A stretch of DNA of 64,000 nt from Puerhibacterium puerhi (GTDB lineage: Bacteria > Actinomycetota > Actinomycetes > Actinomycetales > Cellulomonadaceae). The position numbers were made by a program, and so were the translations under genes. Below, piece by piece: positions 18,011 to 27,642 of the stretch (its first letter is position 1; every line of letters begins with the position of its first letter). The stretch spans positions 100,223-164,222 of the forward strand of contig NZ_WUWN01000004.1 of the NCBI RefSeq assembly GCF_009846865.1, in the 5' to 3' direction. Below the pieces are notes generated by a model, which ran no database searches, was not told the origin of the DNA, and saw only the letters and a list, made by a program, of their open reading frames with translations.

Positions 18011-18670
18011 TCAGTCCTCGACGGGCTCGCCGGCGACGCCGTCGGTCGCGGCGTCGTCCAGGAGCGCGCCACCGAGCGCCTCGGCGTGCCAGGCCTCGAG
18101 CCGCCACGCGCCCGGCTCGCCGTCGAGCACGACGGCGCCGGTGTTCGACAGCGGCGCGCGCGCCGCGAGGTCGAGGCCGGCCTGGCCGGTCCGGGCCCCC
18201 GCCCACACGCGGATCATCGCGCCGTGCGAGAAGACCGCTGCCGTTCCCACCCCGGACGCCGCGACCTCCTCGATGGCGGCGTCGAACCGGCCGAGCGCCT
18301 CCGTGCCGTCCTCCCCGCCCGGCATGCGCACCTCGACCTGGCCCTCGGCCCAGGCCATCGCCACGGAGAGGTACTTCTGCGCGGAGGCGTCGTCGTTGGC
18401 CATCTCCAGCGAGCCGGCGGAGATCTCCCGCAGCCCGGCGTGCACGTGCGGGGTCATGCCCAGGTGCTGCGCCAGCGGGGCGGCCGTCAGGTGGGTGCGC
18501 ACCAGCGTCGAGACCCAGATCGCCTCGATCCCGGCGTCGCCGAGCACGCCCGGCAGGGCCGCCGCCTGGCGGTGCCCGAGCTCCGTGAGACCCGGTCCGG
18601 GCTCGAGGGTGTCGAGGAAGTAACCGACGTTGGACGGGGTCTGGCCGTGGCGGACGAGGTAGAGGCGCAT
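18011..18670 (-). CDS. histidine phosphatase family protein (phosphoglycerate-mutase-like)
   Basis: Protein of 219 residues. It begins RLYLVRHGQTPSN, with the catalytic histidine in the RHG motif near residue 8. Arg in VRTHLTA near 57, Glu near 82-90, and the second histidine in FSHGAMIRVW near 160 complete the branch-1 histidine phosphatase site. The size fits a cobalamin/phosphosugar-type phosphatase rather than true phosphoglycerate mutase. ATG at 18670 is divergent from the NUDIX fusion gene. The substrate is unknown. Confidence 0.9.
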   Translation of the reverse strand: MRLYLVRHGQTPSNVGYFLDTLEPGPGLTELGHRQAAALPGVLGDAGIEAIWVSTLVRTHLTAAPLAQHLGMTPHVHAGLREISAGSLEMANDDASAQKYLSVAMAWAEGQVEVRMPGGEDGTEALGRFDAAIEEVAASGVGTAAVFSHGAMIRVWAGARTGQAGLDLAARAPLSNTGAVVLDGEPGAWRLEAWHAEALGGALLDDAATDGVAGEPVED

Positions 18671-18743
18671 ACGGCCATCCTCGCAGCGCCACCGGGCGCC
18701 GCCGTCCGGGTGTCGCGGCGGCAGGTCGCCGCCGGGTGGCAGC

Positions 18744-19580
18744 ATGGTCGCCGTGGAGCACCACGGCGTGTACGGCATCTGGACCGATCAACGGGGTGCC
18801 ATCGTCGTGGTGCGCAAGGCCCGCGGCCCGTACACGGGACTGCTCGACCTGCCCGGCGGCAGCCCGGAGCTGGGCGAACCGCGCGAGGCGACACTTCGGC
18901 GTGAGCTCGCCGAGGAGTGCGGCATCGACGCGTTCAGGGTCCGGTCGTGGCACGCCGTCGACCTCGAGGTCGACCGGGACTCGCGCGGCCAGCCCATCGA
19001 CTTCCGTCACCGCGGCGAGATCGCCCTGCTCGACGTCGACCAGGTGCCGACGCGCCGCCGCGGGGTCGAGGACGTCGCCGACGTCGAGCTGCACGACCTC
19101 GCCACACTGCCGACGGCGGAGTGCAGCCCGCTGCTGCTCGAAGGTCTGCGGCTGCTCACGGCGCACGGCTCGACGACGAGAGGAGACGACCTGGACGGCA
19201 CCACCGTGCAGCAGGTCGCGGCACGAGCCGCGCTGGAGCTGCCCGAGGTCACGCTCGGGCACCCGTTCGGCCCCGACCACGACGTGTTCAAGGCCGTCGA
19301 CAAGGTGTTCCTCATGGCCACCGAGGTGCGGGGCGAGCCGCTGGTGACGCTCAAGTGCGACCCGGAGCAGGCACGGGCGCTGTGCCAGGAGCTGGAAACC
19401 GTGACGCCCGGCTACCACATGAACAAGCGGCACTGGGTCTCGGTCCGCGGCGGGGCCGGGGTGACGCGGGAGCTCGTCGCCGAGCTCGTCGTCGACGCCT
19501 ATCTGCTGGTCGTCGAGGGGCTCCCGCGCCACCGCCGGCCGGTGCTGCCGGACCACCTGCGCCGGCTCACGGAGCGGTGA
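18744..19580 (+). CDS. NUDIX hydrolase fused to MmcQ/YjbR-like domain
   Basis: Protein of 278 residues with two domains. Residues 8-135 are a NUDIX hydrolase; the Nudix box runs from GGSPELGEPREA to RRELAEECGI and has all catalytic glutamates. Residues 155-270 match the YjbR/MmcQ (CyaY-like) fold: LPEVTLGHPFGPDHDVFKA, then VTLKCDPEQARAL and PGYHMNKRHWVSV. YjbR-like proteins normally stand alone and are thought to bind DNA or nucleotides. A fusion would join nucleotide clean-up to a binding domain; this pairing is unusual. The gene overlaps the convergent decarboxylase gene by 14 bases. Confidence 0.85.
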   Translation: MVAVEHHGVYGIWTDQRGAIVVVRKARGPYTGLLDLPGGSPELGEPREATLRRELAEECGIDAFRVRSWHAVDLEVDRDSRGQPIDFRHRGEIALLDVDQVPTRRRGVEDVADVELHDLATLPTAECSPLLLEGLRLLTAHGSTTRGDDLDGTTVQQVAARAALELPEVTLGHPFGPDHDVFKAVDKVFLMATEVRGEPLVTLKCDPEQARALCQELETVTPGYHMNKRHWVSVRGGAGVTRELVAELVVDAYLLVVEGLPRHRRPVLPDHLRRLTER

Positions 19581-21048
19581 GCTCCGCCTGCCGCTCCACC
19601 ACCCGGATGCTGGTCAGCTCGGGGTCGGCGACGTCGGGCACGAGCATGCCCGCCTGCACCCCGGTGGTGAGGTAGTCGATCGCCTCCTGGGTGATCCGCT
19701 CGCCCGGCGCGAGGACGGGCACGCCCGGCGGGTAGGGGCTGGCCATCTCCGCGGCGATGCGCCCGACCGCCTCGGCCACGGGCACCTGCTCCGCGGGGCC
19801 GAAGAACGCGTCGCGCGGCGACATGACGGCCTCCAGCTCCAGCCCGCCGGGCGACGGGAGCGCCACCTGCGGGGACTTCTCGATCTCGCCGGCGTGCTCC
19901 ACCAGCGCCCGCAGCGACTCGACCAGCCGCTGCTCGGTCCCGTCGTCGTCGGCGTGCGTGATCCGGCCGTTGACCCGGCACGTGTCGCCCGAGCCCAGGT
20001 CCACGTGCCGGTTGCCTCGCAGCCACTCCACCGCCTGGTAGCCGGTGATGCCCAGGCCGCGCACGTCGATCGTCAGCGCCAGCGGGTCGAGGTCGAACGC
20101 GCCGCCGGGGTGGAGGGTCTCGCGGCCCATGAGCGCGACGCCGTCGAGCTCCTCGACGGCGGCACGGACACGGTCGGCCCGGGCGATCGCCGCGCCCAGC
20201 AGCTCGGTGCCCTGCTCCACCATGTGGCGGCGCCAGCCGTCGAGCGTGGCGTACACGAGGCTGGAGGAGCTCGTGGTGCCCAGCAGGTCCTCGCGCTGCT
20301 TGAGCACCTGCGGGTTCACCAGGTCGCCCTGGAGGTGGAAGGTCGAGCTCTGCTCGACGGCCGCGCCCATCTTGTGCACGCTGGTGACGACGAGGTCGGC
20401 GCCGACGTTCATGCCCCACTCGGGCAGGCCCTCGTGGAACGGCAGGTGCGCGCCCCACGCCTCGTCGACGATCAGCGGCACGCCGTGGCGGTGGCACACC
20501 TCGGCCACGCCGCGGATGTCGGCACAGGTGCCCCAGTCCGTGGGCGAGATCAGCAGCATGCCCTTGGCGTCGGGGTTGTCCCGCAGCGCGCGCTCGACGT
20601 CGTCGGGCTCCGGCGGGTGCGCCAGGTGCAGGTCGGGGTCCCACTTCGGGTGCACCCACACCGGCTGGATGCCGCTGAGGATCACGCCGGCGATCACCGA
20701 CTTGTGGGCGTTGCGCGAGACCAGCAGCCTCTCCCCCGGCCCGGCGACGGCCAGCATCGCCGTCTTGACCGACAGCGAGCTGCCGCAGGTGGAGAAGAAG
20801 CAGGTCTCGGCGCCGACGGCGTCGGCCATGAGCTCCTGCGCCTGCTCGAGCACGCCCTGCGACTGCCGCCGGTCGTCCAGGCCGTTGAGCGACAGCACGT
20901 CGGACGTGAACAGCCCCGCGCCGAGCACCTCCAGCACCCGCGGGTCGACCCCCCGGCCCTGCTTGTGGCCCGGCGGCCCGAACACGACGTCGTCGCGGCG
21001 GCGGAACTCCTCCAGCGCCTCGATGACGGGAACGCGGCTGTGGTCCAC
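19567..21048 (-). CDS. Orn/Lys/Arg decarboxylase family PLP enzyme
   Basis: Protein of 493 residues. The fold-type I decarboxylase pattern is clear: PGHKQGRG near residue 22, the aspartate that pairs with PLP in LIVDEAWGAHLPFH near 185, and the PLP lysine in SVHKMGA near 220. A carboxy-terminal domain with YPPGVPVLAPGE is typical of Gram-positive lysine/arginine decarboxylases. It lacks the long wing domain of enterobacterial enzymes. It likely makes cadaverine, agmatine or putrescine; the exact amino acid is not determined. GTG at 21048 is preceded by GGAGG 8 bases upstream. Confidence 0.9.
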   Translation of the reverse strand: MDHSRVPVIEALEEFRRRDDVVFGPPGHKQGRGVDPRVLEVLGAGLFTSDVLSLNGLDDRRQSQGVLEQAQELMADAVGAETCFFSTCGSSLSVKTAMLAVAGPGERLLVSRNAHKSVIAGVILSGIQPVWVHPKWDPDLHLAHPPEPDDVERALRDNPDAKGMLLISPTDWGTCADIRGVAEVCHRHGVPLIVDEAWGAHLPFHEGLPEWGMNVGADLVVTSVHKMGAAVEQSSTFHLQGDLVNPQVLKQREDLLGTTSSSSLVYATLDGWRRHMVEQGTELLGAAIARADRVRAAVEELDGVALMGRETLHPGGAFDLDPLALTIDVRGLGITGYQAVEWLRGNRHVDLGSGDTCRVNGRITHADDDGTEQRLVESLRALVEHAGEIEKSPQVALPSPGGLELEAVMSPRDAFFGPAEQVPVAEAVGRIAAEMASPYPPGVPVLAPGERITQEAIDYLTTGVQAGMLVPDVADPELTSIRVVERQAELTAP

Positions 21049-21158
21049 GGATGACACCTCCGGTGGTGGGGGACGGGCCGCCTCGATCGTGGCCCCGTCC
21101 CCCGCCGCCCGCACGGGCGGCCGGCGTCCCGGCCGGCCGCTGCGACCGCGACCCCGGC

Positions 21159-22517
<1,359 letters not shown>

Positions 22518-22633
22518 CTAGCCACGCCCGCCCCCGGGCCCGCCGGCCGTCCGGTCCGTGGCACGGGCCGGAACCGACCACCGCCACCGTCCGTTGGACC
22601 ACCATGACCGGACCCCACGTCCCGAGGAGCCCG

Positions 22634-23284
22634 ATGTCCGTCCCGTCCCCCGCCCCCGCCTACCCGCGCGCGCTCCCCCGGGCGCTGGCGGCCGCCGTCG
22701 CCGGCGTGGCCACCACCGCCTACTACGCGACGCCCGACTTCATCGCCGGCCGCACGGCGCGCGGCTGGGCCAAGGCCGGCCTGTCGGTGGCGATCCTGGC
22801 CGCGTCCGTGCCCGACTTCGTGGCCGCCCGCGCCGCGACGAGGGCCGAGGCGCAGGCCCGCGTGGCCGCCTGGGGCGCCGGGCCCGCGCAGGACGCCGAG
22901 GTGGAGGCGTCCGAGGGCTCGCTCGTCGACCTCGACGCCGACCCGGCCGACGACCTGCCCGACAACACGCTCGCCCCCACGGCCGACGACGCGCTCGCCC
23001 GGATGGCCGAGCAGGCCGACGAGCTCCCCGGCCGCGCGAAGGCGGTGATCGCGGGGCTCGGCGCCGGCGCGCTCCTCGGCAGCGTCGCGCTGACGGTCGC
23101 GGCGGAGCGGTGGGTCTTCCGCAGGGGCGAGGCGCGCGCCGCGGCGGGCAAGCGGTGGCCGCACACGGCCCCCGCGGTGCTGTACGGGGCCCTCGCCGCC
23201 GCCGTCGCGCTGCTGCCGGACGACGTCGGCACACCGGCGGCCGGCACCACGAGCGGCCGGGAGAGCGGCCCGGCGGCCCGCTAG
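22634..23284 (+). CDS. membrane protein of unknown function
   Basis: Protein of 216 residues. Hydrophobic segments lie at about 12-26, 40-58, 140-158 and 185-202, with an acidic Asp/Ala-rich middle (DLDADPADDLPDNTLAP) that is probably cytoplasmic. I do not recognise a family; similar small proteins occur in Micrococcales next to unrelated genes. ATG at 22634 was preferred over ATG at 22604 because GAGGAG (22624-22629) lies just upstream. It is divergent from gdhA. Confidence 0.7.
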   Translation: MSVPSPAPAYPRALPRALAAAVAGVATTAYYATPDFIAGRTARGWAKAGLSVAILAASVPDFVAARAATRAEAQARVAAWGAGPAQDAEVEASEGSLVDLDADPADDLPDNTLAPTADDALARMAEQADELPGRAKAVIAGLGAGALLGSVALTVAAERWVFRRGEARAAAGKRWPHTAPAVLYGALAAAVALLPDDVGTPAAGTTSGRESGPAAR

Positions 23285-23364
23285 GCTGGAGCCACTCAGG
23301 GAATTCCTGCGCGCCGGAGTACGGGTGGGTCGGCGCGCGGCGTCGTGCACCCCGAGAGGTCCCG

Positions 23365-24582
23365 TTGACCGTCGACCCCACCACCGCCCGCGCCGCCTAC
23401 GCGGAGCTCCCCCGCCGCGCCGGCGCGTGGTTCCTGCCGATCGCCTTCGGCGCCCGGCTGCCCTTCTCCATGGTGACCATCGGCGCGCTGCTGCTGGTCA
23501 CCGCCACGTCCGGCTCCGTCGCCCTCGGCGGCCTCGCCTCCGCCGCGGTCGCGCTCGGCACCGCCGTCGGCGGCCCGACCCAGGGCGTGCTCGCCGACCG
23601 CACGGGCCAGCGGCCCGTGCTCCTGGTCGCCACCCTCCTGGAGACCGCGGCGCTGCTCGCGCTCGTGCGCCTGGCGACCGCCGGCGCCCCCGCACCAGCC
23701 GTGCTGGGCGCCGCGGCGCTCGTCGGGCTCGCCGCCCCGCAGGTCGGCCCGCTGATCCGTGTGCGCTGGCTCGCGCTCACGGCCGGCGACCCGCGCACGC
23801 TGCGCGCTGCCATGAGCTACGAGAGCACCGCCGACGAGGTGAGCTTCGTGCTCGGCCCGGCGCTCGTCGGCGTCCTGGCCACCGCCGGATCCCCCGCGAC
23901 GACGCTGGTGGTCGCCGCCGTGTGCTGCGCCGTGCTCGGCACCGCCGTGGCGCTGCACCCCACCGCGGCGCTGCGCGCCGCCGTCGACCACCGCGCCCAC
24001 GCGCCGCTGGCGGCGCTGGTGCGCAGCGTCGCCCTGCCCGCCGGCGGGATGGTCGCCATGGGGCTGCTGTTCGGCGGCACCCAGACGGCGATCACGGCGT
24101 TCATGGGCGACGCCGGCCACGAGGGCTCGGCGGGGCTGGTCTACGCCGTGATGGGCGTGGGCTCGGCGATCACCGCGCTGTCCGTCGCCGCGCTGCCCGC
24201 CGCCTGGGCGCAGCGCGGCCGGTGGATCTCGTTCGCCGCCGGCCTCACCGTCGGGACGACGCTCGTGCTCGGCGCGGCGACGAGCGGCTCGGTGCCCCTG
24301 CTGATCGCCGCCGTGGCGCTGACCGGCCTGTTCGTCGGGCCGGTCATGGTCACCGTCTTCACCGTGGGTGGCGAGCGGGCGCCGGGCTCCCGCGCGTCCG
24401 CCGCGATGACGATGCTGGCCAGCGCGAACGTGCTGGGCGTCGCGCTCGGCGCCTCGGTCGCCGGCCGCCTGGCGGAGAGCGGCGGCACGGCGAGCGCCTT
24501 CGCGGTGCCGCTCACCGCCGCGGTGCTGCTCGTGGTGGCCGGGGTCGCGCTGCGCGAGGGGCGGGTGCGGGCCCGGCGGTGA
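23365..24582 (+). CDS. MFS transporter
   Basis: Protein of 405 residues with about twelve hydrophobic helices. After helix 2, GVLADRTGQRPVLL is the conserved loop motif of the major facilitator superfamily. SYESTADEVSFVLGPALVG is typical of the actinobacterial 12-helix drug-efflux-like group. TTG at 23365 is the likely start: GAGAGG lies upstream, and a -10 box TAGGCT at 23282-23287 gives a leader of about 70 bases. The substrate is unknown. The 24-bp tandem repeat begins in the last codons and runs past the stop. Confidence 0.88.
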   Translation: MTVDPTTARAAYAELPRRAGAWFLPIAFGARLPFSMVTIGALLLVTATSGSVALGGLASAAVALGTAVGGPTQGVLADRTGQRPVLLVATLLETAALLALVRLATAGAPAPAVLGAAALVGLAAPQVGPLIRVRWLALTAGDPRTLRAAMSYESTADEVSFVLGPALVGVLATAGSPATTLVVAAVCCAVLGTAVALHPTAALRAAVDHRAHAPLAALVRSVALPAGGMVAMGLLFGGTQTAITAFMGDAGHEGSAGLVYAVMGVGSAITALSVAALPAAWAQRGRWISFAAGLTVGTTLVLGAATSGSVPLLIAAVALTGLFVGPVMVTVFTVGGERAPGSRASAAMTMLASANVLGVALGASVAGRLAESGGTASAFAVPLTAAVLLVVAGVALREGRVRARR

Positions 24583-24623
24583 GCGCGGGTGCGGGCCCGC
24601 CGGTGAGCGCGGGTGCGGCCCCG
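24561..24623. repeat. 24-bp tandem repeat spanning a stop codon
   Basis: Unit GCGGGTGCGGGCCCG plus S-CGGTGAGC (24 bp) occurs at 24561-24584 and 24585-24608 with one difference, and a partial third copy follows to 24623. The first copy includes the TGA stop of the MFS gene, so gain or loss of a unit would not change the protein. Confidence 0.85.
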
Positions 24624-24628
24624 GCGCG

Positions 24629-25003
24629 TCAGGCCGACGTGCGCGGCGGCTCCCCCGCCGCCTCGGTGACCTCGGTCGCCGCGAGGTACACCCACGCCTG
24701 CGCGCCCGAGGCCAGCGGCCGCAGCGCCCGGGCGTAGTCGGCCACCTCGTACGCGTCCGCCGCGGCCAGCTCGGCGTCGTCGAGCCGCAGGCACGCGCCC
24801 GGGACCTGGTCGGCGACGCCGGCGCGCACCAGGATCGGGTGCTCGTCGCTGCCGCTGGTCGCGATCACCCGCGGGTCGGTGATCCGCACCGTGCCCAGCC
24901 GGTAGCCGACCAGGGCGTCCGGCGTCGTCGGCACCTCGCGCCCGAAGAGCGCGCGCTGGACGTCGGGCAGGCGGAGGGTGCCATAGGAGAAGAGCAGGTG
25001 CAC
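24629..25003 (-). CDS. gamma-glutamylcyclotransferase-like (AIG2/GGCT fold) protein
   Basis: Protein of 124 residues. It begins HLLFSYGTLRLPD, containing the YGTL substrate-binding motif of the GGCT fold. The catalytic glutamate is in DAYEVADYAR near residue 88. WVYLAATE is the last core strand. The family cyclises gamma-glutamyl amines or dipeptides to 5-oxoproline; actual substrates vary. GTG at 25003 is the only sensible start. It lies downstream of the VOC gene on the same strand, 68 bases away. Confidence 0.85.
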   Translation of the reverse strand: MHLLFSYGTLRLPDVQRALFGREVPTTPDALVGYRLGTVRITDPRVIATSGSDEHPILVRAGVADQVPGACLRLDDAELAAADAYEVADYARALRPLASGAQAWVYLAATEVTEAAGEPPRTSA

Positions 25004-25071
25004 GGGCCGAGCGTGGCAGCCCGGCGGGCGCCGGCGCCAGCGTCCGGCGCCGTGGTTGCTCCCGCAGCGCC

Positions 25072-25950
25072 TCAGCCGGCGTCGGGCGTGGCGACCTCGA
25101 TGGCGTTGCCCCACGGGTCGGCGAAGCCCAGCGTGCGCCCGTCGTGCCGGGTCGCGACGCCGTGGTGGCGCAGCCGCTCGTCCAGGGCTCCGAGGTCGTC
25201 GTCGCCGGGCAGCAGGATGCGCACCTGGCCCAGGCCGAGCGTGAGCTGCCGGCGCCCCGCGCCGCGGCTGCGCCAGGTGTTCATCGCCATGTGGTGGTGG
25301 TAGCCGCCGGCGCTGACGAACAGCGCCTGCGGGCCGAAGGTCGCCGTGGTCTCGAAGCCGAGCCGGTCGACGTAGAACTCTCGCGCCGTGGCGACGTCGC
25401 CGACGCTGAGGTGCACGTGCCCGACGCGGCCCGGCCGGGCCGGCGCCGCCGCGGCGGCCTCCTGCGTGAGGTGCTCGCGCAGGAACGCGTTCGGGTCGAG
25501 CATCAGCGAGTCCATCTCGACCTGCCCGTGCACCCAGCTCCACCGGCTGCGGTCGCGGTCCCAGTACAGCTCGACGCCGTTGCCCTCCGGGTCGTCGAAG
25601 TAGAACGCCTGCGAGACGAGGTGGTCGGCGCTGCCGGTGAAGGACTGCGGGTGGGCGCGGGCGACCGAGTAGACCGCAGCGGCCAGGTCGGCCTGCGTGT
25701 CGAAGAGGATCGCCGTGTGGTAGAGCCCGGCGTCCCGCGGGCCGGCGTGCCGCAGCTCCGGCGCGTGCTCGAGCACGACGATCGGGGTGCTCCCCCGCCC
25801 CAGCACGGCCTGCGAGCCGTCGGCGGCCAGCACCGTGAGGGTCACGGCGTCGCGGTAGTAGGCGGTCATCCGGTCCAGGTCCGCGACCCGCAGGGTGACG
25901 GCGCCCATCGCCGTGTCGGCGGCGAGGCGGTCCAGGGACGGGGCGGTCAC
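25072..25950 (-). CDS. VOC-family (glyoxalase/extradiol dioxygenase-like) protein
   Basis: Protein of 292 residues with two vicinal-oxygen-chelate modules. Module 1 has VTLRVADLDRMTAYYRD, LYHTAILF and GVELYWDRDR. Module 2 has GHVHLSVGDVATAREFY, GYHHHMAMNTW and FADPWGNAIEV. The metal ligands are His in HTAI and HVHL and Glu in VELY. This is the catechol-2,3-dioxygenase-like group near CatE/MhqO. The enzyme probably opens or handles a hydroquinone or quinone. GTG at 25950 follows AGGAGC. A palindrome (25982-25993) lies in its promoter. Confidence 0.87.
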   Translation of the reverse strand: MTAPSLDRLAADTAMGAVTLRVADLDRMTAYYRDAVTLTVLAADGSQAVLGRGSTPIVVLEHAPELRHAGPRDAGLYHTAILFDTQADLAAAVYSVARAHPQSFTGSADHLVSQAFYFDDPEGNGVELYWDRDRSRWSWVHGQVEMDSLMLDPNAFLREHLTQEAAAAAPARPGRVGHVHLSVGDVATAREFYVDRLGFETTATFGPQALFVSAGGYHHHMAMNTWRSRGAGRRQLTLGLGQVRILLPGDDDLGALDERLRHHGVATRHDGRTLGFADPWGNAIEVATPDAG

Positions 25951-25981
25951 GGGTGCTCCTGACGACGGCACGGCTGCTCAC

Positions 25982-25993
25982 TTGTAGGTACAA
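25982..25993. promoter_or_regulatory. palindrome TTGTA-GG-TACAA upstream of VOC gene
   Basis: A perfect 5+5 inverted repeat with a two-base centre lies 32 bp upstream of the VOC start. Related catechol dioxygenase genes of the MhqO/CatE kind are controlled by MarR/DUF24-type quinone sensors that bind AT-rich palindromes containing TTGTA or TACAA-like halves. No such regulator gene is adjacent. In this GC-rich setting the motif stands out. Confidence 0.4.
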
Positions 25994-26068
25994 CTATCAC
26001 CGTAACAGGCGCCGGCCACCCGGACAACGAGTCGCCGAGCGACCGTGAGGGGAATTCCTTCTCCTGGC

Positions 26069-26121
26069 TTGACAGGGACTCTGCGATGCGGTCACCCTAC
26101 CTGCGGACAGATGGTCAGACC
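26069..26121 (+). promoter_or_regulatory. promoter element and FadR/GntR-type operator of sugar-acid island
   Basis: A perfect TTGACA at 26069-26074 could serve as a -35 box; no clear -10 box is seen. Downstream, 26112-26121 reads TGGTCAGACC, whose core GGTC-A-GACC is a perfect inverted repeat and matches the TnGTCnGACnA pattern bound by FadR-type GntR regulators except for the last base. It lies 57 bases before the oxidoreductase gene. The FadR-type gene at 27643 is the likely partner. Confidence 0.5.
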
Positions 26122-26177
26122 TTCATCCCAGGGTCGCCCCTGTCAGCGCACTCATGTCTACGAAGGAGTAGGACTGC

Positions 26178-27545
26178 ATGAACCTGTACTCGCTGATGCA
26201 GCAGCGCACCGCGGAGTCGGGCCCCATCCGGGTCGGCGTCATCGGGGCCGGCAAGTTCGCCTCGATGTTCCTCACCCAGGCCGTCGGCTCGGCCGGGATC
26301 CACGTCGTCGGGGTCGCCGACATCGACGTGGCGAAGGCGAAGGCCGCTCTCGCGCGCACGGGCTGGCCGGCCGAGCGCTACGCCGCCGCCTCTCTCGACG
26401 AGGCAGCGCGCACCGGTGGCACCGCCGTGATCGACTCGGCCGACGCGCTGCTGGTGCACCCCGCGGTCGAGGTCATCCTCGAGATCACCGGCAATCCCAT
26501 CGTGGGGACGTACCACGCAGTCACGGCGATCGACAACGGCAAGCACGTCGTCATGGTCAACGTCGAGGCGGACTGCATGGTCGGTCCGCTGCTGCAGCGC
26601 CGCGCCCAGCAGGCGGGGGTCGTCTACTCGATGGCCTACGGCGACCAACCAGCACTCATCTCGGAGCTCGTGGACTGGTGCCGCACCGTCGGCTTCGACG
26701 TCGTCGCCGCCGGCAAGGGCACGAAGTACCTGCCCGAGTACAACTACTCGACCCCCGACACCGTGTGGAACTACTACGGCTTCACCGACGAGCAGCTCGC
26801 TTCCGGCGACTACAACCCGAAGATGTTCAACTCGTTCCTGGACGGCACGAAGTCGGCGATCGAGATGGCGGCCGTCGCGAACGGCACCGGGCTGATCCCG
26901 CAGGACGAAGGCCTCAACTTCACGCCGGCAGGTGTCGACGACCTGTCGTCGCTGATCATCCCCGCGGCCAACGGCGGCACCCTCAGCCGCAAGGGCACGG
27001 TGGAGATCGTCTCCAGCCTCAACCGTGACGGCTCGGACGTCTTCCGCGACCTGCGCTGGGGCGTCTACGTGACGTTCGAGGCCGTGACCGACTACGCCGT
27101 GCAGTGCTTCGCCGAGTATGGCGTCAAGACCGACCCCTCCGGCCGTTTCGGCGAGCTGTACCGCCCGTACCACATGATCGGCCTGGAGCTCCCGGTCTCG
27201 ATCGCTTCGGCAGTCCTGCGCGGAGAGCCCACGGGTGCCCCGACCGGCTTCCGCGGCGACGTCGTCACGACAGCAAAGAAGGACCTCCGCGCCGGCGAGA
27301 CCCTCGACGGTGAGGGCGGTTACACGGTTTTCGGGAAGCTCGCTCCTGCGGCGACCTCGCTCGAGCGCCGCGCCCTCCCGCTGGGCCTGGCGCACGGCGC
27401 CAAGCTGATCCGCGACGTCCCGAAGGACCAGACGGTCTCCTGGGACGACGTGGAGCTCGACGAGACGCAGTTCGCCACACGCATCCGCCGCGAGCTCGAG
27501 GCCGAGTTCCGGGCTGAGCATGCCGAGGCGGCGATGGTCGGCTGA
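26178..27545 (+). CDS. NAD(P)-dependent oxidoreductase with SAF domain (homoserine-dehydrogenase-like, COG4091 type)
   Basis: Protein of 455 residues. The Rossmann motif VGVIGAGKFASMF lies at about residue 20, then VVGVADIDVAKAK, EITGNPIVGTYHAVTAID and KHVVMVNVEAD, as in the homoserine-dehydrogenase-like oxidoreductases. Residues 385-435 form a SAF domain with ALPLGLAHGAKLIRDVPKDQ. Such proteins are not true homoserine dehydrogenases and sit in sugar or sugar-acid clusters. It would oxidise a hydroxy-acid intermediate. AAGGAG precedes ATG. It is the first gene of the island and follows the GntR-type operator. Base composition is slightly less GC-biased than its neighbours. Confidence 0.85.
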   Translation: MNLYSLMQQRTAESGPIRVGVIGAGKFASMFLTQAVGSAGIHVVGVADIDVAKAKAALARTGWPAERYAAASLDEAARTGGTAVIDSADALLVHPAVEVILEITGNPIVGTYHAVTAIDNGKHVVMVNVEADCMVGPLLQRRAQQAGVVYSMAYGDQPALISELVDWCRTVGFDVVAAGKGTKYLPEYNYSTPDTVWNYYGFTDEQLASGDYNPKMFNSFLDGTKSAIEMAAVANGTGLIPQDEGLNFTPAGVDDLSSLIIPAANGGTLSRKGTVEIVSSLNRDGSDVFRDLRWGVYVTFEAVTDYAVQCFAEYGVKTDPSGRFGELYRPYHMIGLELPVSIASAVLRGEPTGAPTGFRGDVVTTAKKDLRAGETLDGEGGYTVFGKLAPAATSLERRALPLGLAHGAKLIRDVPKDQTVSWDDVELDETQFATRIRRELEAEFRAEHAEAAMVG

Positions 27546-27642
27546 CCGGATCCAGCGGCCGAGCGCTCGAGCCGGGAAACTACGATGAACGGCGTCAGGC
27601 GCGGGGGCCGCGTCGACGAGCGACTCGGGGAGTTGACGCGGC

